A stretch of 36,247 bases of DNA, from positions 1 through 36,247 of the forward strand of contig CANRTU010000045.1 in the NCBI GenBank assembly GCA_947642745.1. Direction: 5' to 3'. A model generated the notes under the pieces. The model had not been told where the DNA came from, ran no database searches, and saw only the letters and a list, made by a program, of their open reading frames with translations. This stretch comes from an uncultured Eubacterium sp. GTDB taxonomy: Bacteria; Bacillota; Clostridia; Lachnospirales; Lachnospiraceae. A program made the position numbers and the translations under genes. Shown in pieces: positions 17,032 through 25,144 of the stretch. The number at the start of each line of letters is the position of its first letter. The stretch's first letter is position 1.

Positions 17032-17063
17032 TGTAAACTGTTTTGTAAACTGTGATGTTTACA
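17032..17063. repeat. Iterated TGTAAAC motif upstream of the SASP gene
   Basis: TGTAAACTG at 17032-17040 and again at 17044-17052, then the inverted form GTTTACA at 17057-17063. Copies two and three make a palindrome with a 6-base spacer. Position 30-60 bases before the SASP start codon suits a regulator site, for example for a forespore factor, but the binding protein is unknown. Confidence 0.45.
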
Positions 17064-17195
17064 TAGTCTATTATGTCCGGTTTTTCCGGTGTTAAACTGG
17101 CAGATTGTGGTAAATACGTGGCGGACAACAGACGGCGGAAAAAACGTTTCCGGTTCACAGCCGTGTGATATTTACCGGATCAGAAAATATAATTA

Positions 17196-17224
17196 TTTTC
17201 AACAGGTTTTTTCTGTGCTATAAT
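17196..17224 (+). promoter_or_regulatory. Candidate promoter of rqcH
   Basis: TATAAT at 17219-17224 with TTTTCA (17196-17201) 17 bases upstream. An inverted repeat AAATCATT/AATGATTT (17225-17250) follows immediately and would overlap the transcription start, a place where a repressor could act. Confidence 0.5.
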
Positions 17225-17250
17225 AAATCATTCATTTCAGGCAATGATTT
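17225..17250. promoter_or_regulatory. Inverted repeat at the rqcH transcription start
   Basis: AAATCATT (17225-17232) and AATGATTT (17243-17250), perfect 8-bp arms with a 10-base spacer, directly after the -10 box. It could be an operator or a short 5' hairpin. Confidence 0.4.
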
Positions 17251-17267
17251 AATGACAGTCTGAATTT

Positions 17268-17297
17268 ATTGCTTCTGAAAATATTGTTTCTGAAAAT
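17268..17297 (+). repeat. 15-base tandem duplication in the rqcH leader
   Basis: ATTGCTTCTGAAAAT (17268-17282) is followed directly by ATTGTTTCTGAAAAT (17283-17297), one mismatch. It lies just upstream of the rqcH ribosome site. It looks like a recent slippage duplication; function unknown. Confidence 0.6.
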
Positions 17298-17324
17298 CCT
17301 AACGAATCAGGGAGGTTTTTAAAC

Positions 17325-19061
17325 ATGGCTTTTGATGGAATCGTCATTGCTAATTTAGTATCTGAATTAAACCAGTCCGTGCTGCCGGCACGTATATCAA
17401 AAATTGCACAGCCGGAGAAGGATGCGCTGCTTCTTACCTTAAAAGGGCAGACGGGCCAGAAACGGCTGTTTTTATCGGCAAGCGCTTCCCTGCCGTTAAT
17501 TTACCTGACAGATACGAACAGGCCGGGTCCCATGACTGCGCCTAATTTCTGCATGCTGCTGCGCAAACATATCGCCAATGGACGTATTGTAAAAATATGG
17601 CAGCCACAGATGGAACGGATCATTCATTTTGAAATCGAACATCTGGACGAACTGGGAGACATGCGCCATAAAACGCTTACCATCGAGATCATGGGCAAGC
17701 ACAGCAATATTATTTTTATGGACGAAAACCAGAAAATCATAGACAGTATCAAACACGTATCCGCCCAGGTCAGTTCCGTGCGGGAAGTGCTGCCGGGCAG
17801 AACGTACTTTATCCCCACCCAGGAAAAACAGAATCCCCTTACGGCCACGGAAGAGCAGTTTCTCTCACTGGTATGTAAAAAACCGGTGGAGACGGCAAAA
17901 GCCATCTATATGACCTATACAGGCATCAGCCCGTGTGTGGCGGACGAAGTGTGCCACCGTGCCGGCATCGACGGCGGCGCTGCGGTGGCCAGTTTAAACG
18001 ACGGGGAAAAACTGCATTTATGCAACAATTTTCTCTGGCTGATGGACGATATCAAAGAAGAGCGGTTTGTACCGAATATCGTTTCTGACCATAAAAAACC
18101 AGTGGAATTTTCCGCCATCCGTTTAACCAGTTTCCAGGATCTGGAATGTGAGGAATTTCCATCCATATCTGTTGTGCTGGAACGTTACTTTGCCCAGCGT
18201 GATATGTATACCCGTATCCGCCAGAAATCCGTAGATCTGCGCAGGATTGTGACCACTGCGCTGGAACGGGATCATAAGAAATACCAGCTCCAGTTAAAGC
18301 AGCTTAAGGACACGGAGAAGCGGGATAAGTACAAAGTCCGGGGTGAACTGATTAACGCTTACGGCTACGGGCTGGCCGAAGGGGCCAAAGAACTGGAAGC
18401 ACACAATTATTATACGGATGAAATGGTGAAAATTCCGCTGGACCCACAGCTGACGCCATTGGAAAACGCCAAAAAATATTTTGAAAAATATAATAAACTC
18501 AAGCGGACGTACGAAGCGCTCTCCGGGTTAATCCAGGAAACAAAAGCGGAAATCGAACATCTGGACTCCATTGCCACCTCCCTGGATATTGCCTTAACAG
18601 AAGACGATCTGGTACAGATCAAGGAAGAGCTGACAGAATACGGTTTTATCCGCCGCAAAGGGCATGAGAAAAAGCAGAAAATCAAAAGCCGTCCGTTTCA
18701 TTACCGTTCTTCCGACGGATTTGATATTTATATAGGAAAAAATAATTACCAGAATGAAGAACTGACCTTTAAGGTTGCAAACGGCGGAGACTGGTGGTTC
18801 CACGCTAAAAAAATACCCGGTTCCCATGTTATTGTGAAAACAAACGGAGAGGAACTGCCGGACCGGACATTTGAAGAAGCCGCCATGCTGGCAGGATATT
18901 ATTCCAAAGGGCGGGATGCCAGAAAACTGGAAATAGATTATCTGCAGCGCAAAAATGTGAAAAAACCAAATGGTTCCGCTCCGGGATTTGTGGTATATTA
19001 TACCAATTATTCCATGACGATAGAGCCGCAGCCTGCTGGCACGGAAATTACCGGGGATTAA
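17325..19061 (+). CDS. rqcH: Ribosome quality control protein RqcH (NFACT/Rqc2 family)
   Basis: Binds the stalled nascent chain-tRNA on the free 50S subunit and drives addition of C-terminal alanine tails for degradation. The 578-residue protein has the NFACT-N domain at the start (MAFDGIVIANLVSELN), HhH-like and coiled-coil parts in the middle (about 280-440, many Lys/Glu heptads), and the NFACT-R domain (about 450-560) with WWFHAKKIPGSHVIVK, matching the DWWFHA-IPGSHV signature of functional RqcH. In older annotation such proteins are called fibronectin-binding proteins. The start follows AGGGAGG. It is a single gene with its own promoter. Confidence 0.95.
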   Translation: MAFDGIVIANLVSELNQSVLPARISKIAQPEKDALLLTLKGQTGQKRLFLSASASLPLIYLTDTNRPGPMTAPNFCMLLRKHIANGRIVKIWQPQMERIIHFEIEHLDELGDMRHKTLTIEIMGKHSNIIFMDENQKIIDSIKHVSAQVSSVREVLPGRTYFIPTQEKQNPLTATEEQFLSLVCKKPVETAKAIYMTYTGISPCVADEVCHRAGIDGGAAVASLNDGEKLHLCNNFLWLMDDIKEERFVPNIVSDHKKPVEFSAIRLTSFQDLECEEFPSISVVLERYFAQRDMYTRIRQKSVDLRRIVTTALERDHKKYQLQLKQLKDTEKRDKYKVRGELINAYGYGLAEGAKELEAHNYYTDEMVKIPLDPQLTPLENAKKYFEKYNKLKRTYEALSGLIQETKAEIEHLDSIATSLDIALTEDDLVQIKEELTEYGFIRRKGHEKKQKIKSRPFHYRSSDGFDIYIGKNNYQNEELTFKVANGGDWWFHAKKIPGSHVIVKTNGEELPDRTFEEAAMLAGYYSKGRDARKLEIDYLQRKNVKKPNGSAPGFVVYYTNYSMTIEPQPAGTEITGD

Positions 19062-19068
19062 AGCGGAC

Positions 19069-19095
19069 CATGCCGGATCACCCAAATCCGGTATG
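19069..19095 (+). terminator. Hairpin after rqcH
   Basis: CATGCCGGAT (19069-19078) pairs with ATCCGGTATG (19086-19095), one G-T pair, loop 7 bases. The T-rich tract begins only about 12 bases further on, so termination is likely but imperfect. Confidence 0.5.
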
Positions 19096-19135
19096 CAAAG
19101 CGTAACCATTATTTTCATTTTTTCCAAGAAAAAAA

Positions 19136-19164
19136 TTGACTATTTCAGGTCAAATGTCTATAAT
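19136..19164 (+). promoter_or_regulatory. Strong promoter of the yicC-remA operon
   Basis: TTGACT (19136-19141), 17-base spacer, TATAAT (19159-19164): eleven of twelve consensus bases. Transcription would begin near 19171, about 75 bases before the yicC ATG. Confidence 0.85.
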
Positions 19165-19245
19165 AAGCTTATCTATGCATAAACCAGTAGACCAGAAAAT
19201 CCGCTGGGGCGGAATACAAAAAGCTGGCTGGAGGAACTTATTATT

Positions 19246-20124
19246 ATGATAAAAAGCATGACAGGATTCGGCAGATATGAAGCTGTCAGGGATAAACTGA
19301 AAATCACGGTTGAGATAAAAGCTGTCAATCATAGATATCTGGATATCAACATCAAATTACCAAAAAAACTCAGCAATTTTGAAATTATTATCCGCTCACA
19401 ATTAAAAGAATACATCCAGCGGGGTAAGGTGGATGTGTATGTGTCCTGCGAGGATTCTGCCCAGAGGAACAGCGCCCTGCAGTATCATGAAGAGATGGCG
19501 GGAGAATATTTAAACTATCTGAATACAATGGCAGAGACATTTCATCTGGAAAATGATATCCGTGTCAGTACCCTGGCCCGTTTTCCGGAAGTATTTACAA
19601 TGGAAGAACAAAACGCCAGCGAAACAGAACTGGAAACCATTCTGGAAGAAGCAGTCAAAGGCGCGGCTGGGAATTTTGTGGATTCCAGGATAAAAGAAGG
19701 CGCCAATCTGGAAGCAGATCTGATGGGCAAACTGGATGAAATGCTCACGCACGTGGCTTTTATTGAAGCACATGCGCCCCAGATTATCGCAGAATACCGC
19801 AGAAAGCTGGAAGGAAAGGTAAAAGAACTGCTGGAAGATAAGCAGATTGATGAAAGCCGGATTGCGGCGGAAGTGACCATCTACGCAGACAAGATCTGCG
19901 TGGACGAAGAAACCGTGCGGCTGCGCAGCCATATCGGCGCTGTAAAAAACGAGCTGCTTTCCGGCGGAAGCGTAGGCAGAAAACTGGATTTCATCGCTCA
20001 GGAAATGAACCGGGAAGCCAATACGATTCTGTCCAAGGCAAATGATCTTGCCGTGTCCGGTACAGGAATAGAACTAAAAACGCTGATCGAAAAAGTCCGG
20101 GAACAGATTCAGAATATTGAATAA
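19246..20124 (+). CDS. yicC: YicC family endoribonuclease-like protein
   Basis: YicC/YloC family protein, members of which act as endoribonucleases in Escherichia coli and Bacillus. The 292-residue product starts with the diagnostic MIKSMTGFGRYEA, followed by VEIKAVNHRYLDINIKLP (about 24-41), and ends with the DUF1732 region ELLSGGSVGRKLDFIAQEMN (about 242-261) and SKANDLAVSGTGIELKTLIEKVREQIQN. Length is standard. TGGAGG lies before the start. It opens the conserved block yicC-remA-(gmk)-rpoZ. Confidence 0.95.
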   Translation: MIKSMTGFGRYEAVRDKLKITVEIKAVNHRYLDINIKLPKKLSNFEIIIRSQLKEYIQRGKVDVYVSCEDSAQRNSALQYHEEMAGEYLNYLNTMAETFHLENDIRVSTLARFPEVFTMEEQNASETELETILEEAVKGAAGNFVDSRIKEGANLEADLMGKLDEMLTHVAFIEAHAPQIIAEYRRKLEGKVKELLEDKQIDESRIAAEVTIYADKICVDEETVRLRSHIGAVKNELLSGGSVGRKLDFIAQEMNREANTILSKANDLAVSGTGIELKTLIEKVREQIQNIE

Positions 20125-20133
20125 GGTGAAGAT

Positions 20134-20388
20134 GTGTCGAAATTAATGAATATCGGGTTTGGCAACGTGGTCAATACAGATAAAATTCTGTGTATCATAA
20201 CACCGGACTCTGCCCCTTCCAAACGGCAGATCCAGCGGGCAAAAGAGGAAAACCGTTTAATAGACGCCACGCAGGGGCGCAGAACCAGAAGCGTGATTTT
20301 TACCACCGGCCAGATGGTAATTATTTCTGCCCTGCAGCCTGATACACTGGCTGGGCGTTTCGGCTGCAAAGAACAGCCGGACTGTTAA
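20134..20388 (+). CDS. remA: RemA-like DUF370 regulatory protein
   Basis: Small DNA-binding protein of the RemA family, which in Bacillus subtilis activates biofilm matrix genes. The 84-residue product carries the family pattern LMNIGFGNVVNTDKIL near the start and SAPSKRQIQRAKEENRLIDA, then GRRTRSVI (about 49-56). GTG at 20134 is the likely start: AAGGTGAA (20123-20130) is at short but usable distance and the N terminus matches RemA; the next ATG (20146) would lie too far away. It follows yicC by 9 bases, so it is cotranscribed. Confidence 0.93.
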   Translation: MSKLMNIGFGNVVNTDKILCIITPDSAPSKRQIQRAKEENRLIDATQGRRTRSVIFTTGQMVIISALQPDTLAGRFGCKEQPDC

Positions 20389-20501
20389 AAAGACAGGGAT
20401 AATGGTATGATTAAGTTTTTATTATAATTGAGATTATAATTCTGATTCTATTATTATAATAAAGAAGAAACTAAAACAGGCTATTTTCGAAAGGAGATTC
20501 C
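20389..20501. other. AT-rich gap where gmk would be expected
   Basis: 113 bases with no open frame. Three TATAAT words occur (20423-20428, 20435-20440, 20455-20460), none with a good -35 at 16-18 bases, plus a palindromic TTATTATAATAA near 20451-20462. In many Firmicutes a guanylate kinase gene sits here. A weak promoter for rpoZ is possible. Confidence 0.6.
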
Positions 20502-20780
20502 ATGATACATCCATCATACGTAGAATTAATGCAGGTAGTAAACAACGAAACCGAGATTGGGGAAGAACCCGTCGTAAACAGCCGTTATTCCATTGTAATC
20601 GCCACCGCAAAGCGGGCAAGGCAGATCATTGGCGGGGATGAGGCAATGGTTCCAAAAGCCGCCGGTAAAAAGCCACTGTCTGTGGCCGTACAGGAGCTGT
20701 ATGAAGGAAAAGTAAAAATTGTCGGGGACAGCGGCGCTGTATCTGAAGAAGCGGAGGAAGAAGATCCGGACATCTTTTAG
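20502..20780 (+). CDS. rpoZ: DNA-directed RNA polymerase subunit omega
   Basis: Omega helps fold and assemble the beta-prime subunit of RNA polymerase. The 92-residue product has the expected N-terminal MIHPSYVELMQVV and the core SRYSIVIATAKRARQII (27-43), with KPLSVAVQELYEGKV later, and an acidic tail. The ribosome site is AAAGGAGA. It lies 113 bases after remA and 24 bases before rimO. Confidence 0.95.
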   Translation: MIHPSYVELMQVVNNETEIGEEPVVNSRYSIVIATAKRARQIIGGDEAMVPKAAGKKPLSVAVQELYEGKVKIVGDSGAVSEEAEEEDPDIF

Positions 20781-20804
20781 TATACGGAAAACGGAGAAGT
20801 GGGA

Positions 20805-22127
20805 ATGAAAATATTTTTTGTATCACTGGGGTGTGACAAAAATCTGGCAGATTCCGAGTGTATGCTGGGGATGCTGACAGAAGGCGGTTTTTCCATTACA
20901 GATGACGAGACTGCCGCTGATATTATAATTATCAATACCTGCTGCTTTATAGGCGACGCAAAAGAAGAAAGCATCAATACCATTCTGGAAATGGCGGAAT
21001 ATAAAAAAGCGGGGACCTGTCTGGTCCTGCTGGTAACCGGCTGTCTGGCACAGCGTTACAAACAGGAAATCCGTCAGGAAATTCCGGAAGTGGACGCCAT
21101 TCTGGGCACAAATACCCAGGATGATATCCTGCACGCACTGACAGAGGCGCTGGCAGGACACCCATATGAAAACTTTCAGTGTATAGATAACCTGCCGGTA
21201 TTATCTGCAAAACGTAGCGTGACTACTGGCGGGCATTTTGCCTATTTAAAAATTGCGGAAGGCTGTAACAAGCGTTGTACGTACTGTATTATACCATCGG
21301 TGCGTGGCCGGTACCGCAGCATACCTCTGGAGCAGCTTCTGGCGCAGGCGGCAGGCCTTGCAAAGGATGGTGTAAAGGAGCTGATTCTGGTGGCCCAGGA
21401 AACGACCCTGTATGGCCTGGACCTTTATGGGGAAAAATCTCTGTACCGGCTGCTGGACGCTTTAAACGGAATCGACGGCATTACCTGGATACGGCTTTTG
21501 TATTGTTATCCGGAGGAAATCGACGACCAGCTCATTGCGGCAATCAGACGCAACCATAAAGTATGCCATTATCTGGATATGCCTATACAGCATGCCAGTA
21601 ATGAACTACTGCGCCGTATGGGACGCCGTACCACAAAAGAAGACATTCAAAGCATCGTAGAAAAGCTGCGGCGGGAAATTCCTGATATCTGCCTGCGGAC
21701 AACCGTAATCTGTGGATTTCCGGGAGAAACAGATTCGCAGCATGAAGAGCTGCTGGATTTTATAGAAGAAATGAAGTTTGACCGGCTTGGAGCGTTTACC
21801 TATTCGCAGGAAGAAGGCACGCCTGCGGCGGAATATGACGGACAGGTGGAAGAAGAAGTAAAACTGGACCGTAAAGATGAAGTCATGGAACTGGTGCAGG
21901 ACATTATTTTCGAAAAAACACAGCATATGGAAGGGCGCACGATGCAGGCTTTCGTGGAAGGAAAACTGCCGGAAGAAAATGTCTTTGTGGCAAGAACATA
22001 TATGGATGCGCCGGATATAGACGGATATGTATTTGTCAGTACGGATACAGAGCTTCTTACCGGCGATTTTGTACATGTAAAGATTACCGGCGCTGTGGAT
22101 TATGATCTGACCGCAGACGTAGTATGA
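20805..22127 (+). CDS. rimO: Ribosomal protein S12 methylthiotransferase RimO
   Basis: Radical SAM enzyme that adds a methylthio group to an aspartate of ribosomal protein S12. The 440-residue protein has the N-terminal UPF0004 domain with cluster cysteines at 10, 46 and 80 (MKIFFVSLGC; LVTGC), the radical SAM motif EGCNKRCTYC with Cys154, Cys158 and Cys161, and a C-terminal TRAM domain. The N-terminal wording VSLGCDKNLADSE points to RimO rather than the related tRNA enzymes MiaB and MtaB. ATG 20805 is preferred over GTG 20799 because GGAG lies 8 bases before it and the family starts with MK(I/V). Confidence 0.95.
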   Translation: MKIFFVSLGCDKNLADSECMLGMLTEGGFSITDDETAADIIIINTCCFIGDAKEESINTILEMAEYKKAGTCLVLLVTGCLAQRYKQEIRQEIPEVDAILGTNTQDDILHALTEALAGHPYENFQCIDNLPVLSAKRSVTTGGHFAYLKIAEGCNKRCTYCIIPSVRGRYRSIPLEQLLAQAAGLAKDGVKELILVAQETTLYGLDLYGEKSLYRLLDALNGIDGITWIRLLYCYPEEIDDQLIAAIRRNHKVCHYLDMPIQHASNELLRRMGRRTTKEDIQSIVEKLRREIPDICLRTTVICGFPGETDSQHEELLDFIEEMKFDRLGAFTYSQEEGTPAAEYDGQVEEEVKLDRKDEVMELVQDIIFEKTQHMEGRTMQAFVEGKLPEENVFVARTYMDAPDIDGYVFVSTDTELLTGDFVHVKITGAVDYDLTADVV

Positions 22128-22199
22128 CATGCAGTTATCATATGCCGGATGTCTGACGGGATAGAAATTCTGGTCAGAAATAATAAGGGGGTATATTTT

Positions 22200-22742
22200 A
22201 TGAATTTACCGAACAAACTGACAATGCTCCGTGTAATTTTGATTCCTTTTTTTGTCTTTTTCTTACTGACGCCGGATTTTCCTGATTATGGAAAATATAT
22301 TGCCACTGTTATTTTTATTGTGGCCAGCCTCACAGACCTGCTGGATGGAAAAATTGCACGCAGATATAATATGGTAACCAATTTTGGAAAATTTATGGAT
22401 CCGCTGGCGGACAAACTGTTAGTCTGTTCTGCGTTAATCTGTCTGATCGAAGTGCGGGATCTGGCGGCATGGATTGTGATCCTGATTATCGCCAGGGAGT
22501 TTATTATCAGCGGATTCCGTCTGGTTGCCGCGGAGCAGAATATTGTCATAGCGGCCAGTTACTGGGGAAAGTTTAAGACTACGTTTCAGATGCTGATGAT
22601 TATTGTACTGATTCTGGATTTTGACCATCCGGCGTCTGAGATGGCGGGACAGCTGCTGACATGGATCGCACTGGCGCTGACAGTTATTTCACTGGCGGAT
22701 TATCTTATGAAAAATAAAAACGTGATGAAAGAACAGCGATAA
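22200..22742 (+). CDS. pgsA: CDP-diacylglycerol--glycerol-3-phosphate 3-phosphatidyltransferase
   Basis: Makes phosphatidylglycerol phosphate, the first dedicated step to phosphatidylglycerol and cardiolipin, in the cytoplasmic membrane. The 180-residue product has the full CDP-alcohol phosphotransferase signature (46-71): Asp46, Asp49-Gly50, Ala53-Arg54, Gly63, Asp67 and Asp71, plus about five membrane helices. The N terminus MNLPNKLTMLRV is typical of PgsA. ATG 22200 follows GGGGG by 9 bases; an in-frame upstream ATG at 22149 lacks a site and would add a non-homologous tail. Confidence 0.95.
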   Translation: MNLPNKLTMLRVILIPFFVFFLLTPDFPDYGKYIATVIFIVASLTDLLDGKIARRYNMVTNFGKFMDPLADKLLVCSALICLIEVRDLAAWIVILIIAREFIISGFRLVAAEQNIVIAASYWGKFKTTFQMLMIIVLILDFDHPASEMAGQLLTWIALALTVISLADYLMKNKNVMKEQR

Positions 22743-22778
22743 TCATCAGATATCTGCATATCTGGAAAGGAAGGAACC

Positions 22779-23297
22779 ATGGGATCTTTTGATGAAATGA
22801 ATCGTACTGACGAAAAGGAACTGTCCGGGGAGGAACGTGTGGCTGCGCTTCTTCTGGCACGGGGATTTACCGTGACCACTACCGAATCGTGTACCGGCGG
22901 ACTGCTGGCGGGCAGGCTTGTAAATGTGCCGGGAATATCAGAAGTATTTAAAGAAGGTTATATTACCTATTCAAATGAGGCAAAGGAAAAACTGCTGCAC
23001 GTATCCCATGAAACACTCCACATCCATGGAGCAGTCAGTGAACAGACTGCCCTGGAAATGGCGCAGGGCGCCGCAAAAGCGGCAGGATGCGAAGCGGCTC
23101 TTGCCACCACCGGTATCGCCGGTCCCCTGGGCGGCACCCCGGACAAGCCGGTAGGACTTGTTTATATTGGATGCTTCGTAAACGGAATAACAGTCGTTGA
23201 AGAGCACCGGTTTTCCGGGGAACGGGCGCAGATACGGGCTATGGCCGTGGAAGCCGCCCTGTCATTACTGGAACGGGTTTTAACGGGCGTGTCGTAA
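22779..23297 (+). CDS. pncC: Nicotinamide-nucleotide amidohydrolase (PncC), CinA C-terminal domain type
   Basis: Deamidates NMN to nicotinate mononucleotide for NAD salvage. The 172-residue product is the stand-alone CinA C-terminal domain: ESCTGGLLAGRLVNVPG (36-52), EGYITYSNEAKEKLL, and ATTGIAGPLGGTPDKPVGLV (about 109-128). Full-length CinA would have an additional molybdopterin-binding-like N-terminal domain, absent here; there are only about 20 residues before the amidase fold. AAGGAAGG lies before the start. Many Firmicutes have cinA followed by recA; here rsmD follows instead. Confidence 0.93.
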   Translation: MGSFDEMNRTDEKELSGEERVAALLLARGFTVTTTESCTGGLLAGRLVNVPGISEVFKEGYITYSNEAKEKLLHVSHETLHIHGAVSEQTALEMAQGAAKAAGCEAALATTGIAGPLGGTPDKPVGLVYIGCFVNGITVVEEHRFSGERAQIRAMAVEAALSLLERVLTGVS

Positions 23298-23353
23298 CAG
23301 AATCTCACAGGCGCCGTATCCGCAAAGAGCCTGTACAGATAGGAGAAAACGAT

Positions 23354-23914
23354 ATGAGAATCATTGCCGGAACGGCACGCAGACTGCCGTTAAAAACACT
23401 GGAAGGAAAAGATATCCGGCCCACCACGGACCGGATCAAAGAAACATTGTTTAACATCATACAGCCCGGTATGCGGGACTGTTATTTCCTGGATCTGTTC
23501 GCTGGTACCGGTCAGATCGGACTGGAGGCTGTCAGCCGTGGCGCCGCCTGTGCGGTATTTGTGGACAACAGCCGGAAAGCCTGCGGCTGTATCGAAGACA
23601 ATATACAGTTTACCCGTTTCCAGGAAGAAACAAAAGTACTTACCATGGAAGCTCTCCCAGCACTCCGCTTTCTGGAAGGAAAATACAGTTTTGATTATAT
23701 TTTTATGGACCCTCCTTACGGCAGTAACAGGGAACAGGATGTACTGGCATATCTGGCGGACTCCGCCCTGACCGGAGAGGAAGGTACGGTCATTGTGGAA
23801 GCGGCGGTGGGTACAGATTTTACCTACGCAGAGGAGTATGGATTTACCATTACGAGGGAAAAAAGATACAAAACGAATAAACATGTATTTTTACAGTTAA
23901 GAGGTTTCAAATGA
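23354..23914 (+). CDS. rsmD: 16S rRNA (guanine966-N2)-methyltransferase RsmD
   Basis: SAM-dependent enzyme that methylates G966 of 16S rRNA on the assembled 30S subunit. The 186-residue product starts [13 protein letters not shown], has the [11 protein letters not shown] segment (about 25-35), the SAM loop [14 protein letters not shown] (46-59) and the catalytic DPPY (119-122). The ribosome site TAGGAG precedes the start. The stop overlaps coaD by 4 bases; rsmD-coaD pairing is common in Firmicutes. Confidence 0.96.
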   Translation: MRIIAGTARRLPLKTLEGKDIRPTTDRIKETLFNIIQPGMRDCYFLDLFAGTGQIGLEAVSRGAACAVFVDNSRKACGCIEDNIQFTRFQEETKVLTMEALPALRFLEGKYSFDYIFMDPPYGSNREQDVLAYLADSALTGEEGTVIVEAAVGTDFTYAEEYGFTITREKRYKTNKHVFLQLRGFK

Positions 23915-24390
23915 GAAGAGCAATCTATCCGGGCAGTTTTGATCCGGTGACAAACGGACATTTTGACATGATCGAACGTTCTGCGAAACTTGTGGATGAG
24001 TTAATCATTGGCGTTTTGAATAATAGTTCAAAAAATTCATTGTTTTCTGTGGGTGAACGTGTTAGTATGTTAGAAGAACTGACGTGCCATCTTCCCAATG
24101 TAACTGTGGACTCTTTTGACGGACTTTTAGTGGATTTCGCAAAGCGGATAGACGCCACTATTATTATCCGGGGCCTGCGTGCGGTAACTGACTTTGAGTA
24201 TGAGCTGCAGATTGCCCAGACGAACCACGAGGTATACCCGGATATTGAGACGGTGTTTCTGACCACCCGTCTGGAATATGCGTATATCAGTTCTACCATC
24301 GTAAAGGAATTTGCGTCATACGGCGGAGATATCTCCCATTTTGTCCCACAACAGTTTATGGGGCATATCTATGCGAAGTATGGTTATTAA
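23911..24390 (+). CDS. coaD: Pantetheine-phosphate adenylyltransferase
   Basis: Fourth enzyme of coenzyme A synthesis: joins 4'-phosphopantetheine and ATP to dephospho-CoA. The 159-residue product has the nucleotidyltransferase signature [19 protein letters not shown] with TNGH at 14-17, the [19 protein letters not shown] substrate loop (about 88-106) and the [10 protein letters not shown] segment (about 127-136). The start overlaps the rsmD stop (ATGA), so it is translationally coupled. Confidence 0.97.
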   Translation: MRRAIYPGSFDPVTNGHFDMIERSAKLVDELIIGVLNNSSKNSLFSVGERVSMLEELTCHLPNVTVDSFDGLLVDFAKRIDATIIIRGLRAVTDFEYELQIAQTNHEVYPDIETVFLTTRLEYAYISSTIVKEFASYGGDISHFVPQQFMGHIYAKYGY

Positions 24391-24416
24391 ATAGATGAAT
24401 TTAAGGAGTGTTATCC

Positions 24417-25043
24417 ATGAGCAGTAATATTGATCAGATCATAGAGGAAATAGAAGATTACATTGAAAGCTGTAAGTTCCAGCCTCTTTCAAGTACGAAA
24501 ATCGTTGTAAATAAAGATGAGATCCAGGAACTGATTCAGGATTTACGGCAGAGAACACCGGAAGAAGTCAAGCGGTATCAGAAAATTATCAGCAATAAAG
24601 AGGCGATTCTGGCAGATGCCCAGGCAAAAGCAGATGCTATTATCTCACAGGCGAAGATCAAAAAAGATGAGCTGCTCAGGGAACACCAGATTATGCAGCA
24701 GGCATATGAACAGGCAAACCAGGTGGTGACCATTGCCCAGAACCAGGCACAGGAGATTATGGACCAGGCCACCAATGACGCAAACCAGATTCGTATGAAC
24801 GCAATTTCTTATACAGACCAGATGCTGAGTGCGATGGAAGATTTACTGACCCAGTCGCAAAGCATTTTTAAGACCAATTTTGCCCAGCTGAGCGTATCCA
24901 TGCAGCAGGTGCTGGAAGTCATTACCGCAAACCGTGCGGAGCTGCGTTCTTCCGATGAAGGAGAGGCTCCGCCGGAACAGGATAATGGAGAAATGCCGGC
25001 GGACGGCCAGGCACAAACGCAGGAGGGGCCGCCACAACAGTAA
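24417..25043 (+). CDS. Coiled-coil protein after coaD
   Basis: I recognise the type, not the function. The 208-residue product is almost all helix: an N-terminal IDQIIEEIEDYIESC (4-18), a basic stretch, then a long Ala/Gln-rich coiled coil (about 55-175) resembling the stalk of DivIVA or of F-type ATPase subunit b, and a disordered acidic/Pro/Gln tail (about 178-208). No signal peptide or membrane segment. ATG 24417 is chosen because AAGGAG (24403-24408) lies before it; an in-frame GTG at 24408 is inside the ribosome site. The position directly after coaD suggests the same transcript; a role in cell division or polarity is possible but not shown. Confidence 0.8.
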   Translation: MSSNIDQIIEEIEDYIESCKFQPLSSTKIVVNKDEIQELIQDLRQRTPEEVKRYQKIISNKEAILADAQAKADAIISQAKIKKDELLREHQIMQQAYEQANQVVTIAQNQAQEIMDQATNDANQIRMNAISYTDQMLSAMEDLLTQSQSIFKTNFAQLSVSMQQVLEVITANRAELRSSDEGEAPPEQDNGEMPADGQAQTQEGPPQQ

Positions 25044-25079
25044 ATTCCCGGACGCAGTTATAAATTGTTTCCCCATACT

Positions 25080-25105
25080 GTGAAGCGTGGCATGCCACGT
25101 TTCAC
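25080..25105. terminator. Near-perfect palindrome between convergent genes
   Basis: GTGAAGCGTGGCA (25080-25092) and TGCCACGTTTCAC (25093-25105) are 13-base arms with no spacer and one G-T pair; the centre is GGCATGCC. It lies between the convergent coiled-coil gene and ylbJ. No T-run follows either way, so termination is likely but not certain. Confidence 0.5.
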
Positions 25106-25144
25106 CAGATATGTCTGTCAGCGATCCGTTCCGGAGTAAAGATA

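Larger units (their letters stand above)
17003..17324. other. 322-base divergent intergenic region, SASP gene to rqcH
   Basis: No open frame with a ribosome site. It contains, left to right: three copies of a TGTAAAC word, two direct (17032-17038, 17044-17050) and one inverted (GTTTACA, 17057-17063), in front of the SASP gene; a CCGG-TTTTT-CCGG hairpin near 17077-17090; the candidate rqcH promoter (17196-17224); an 8-bp inverted repeat (17225-17250); and a 15-base tandem duplication (17268-17297) just before the rqcH ribosome site. Confidence 0.7.
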
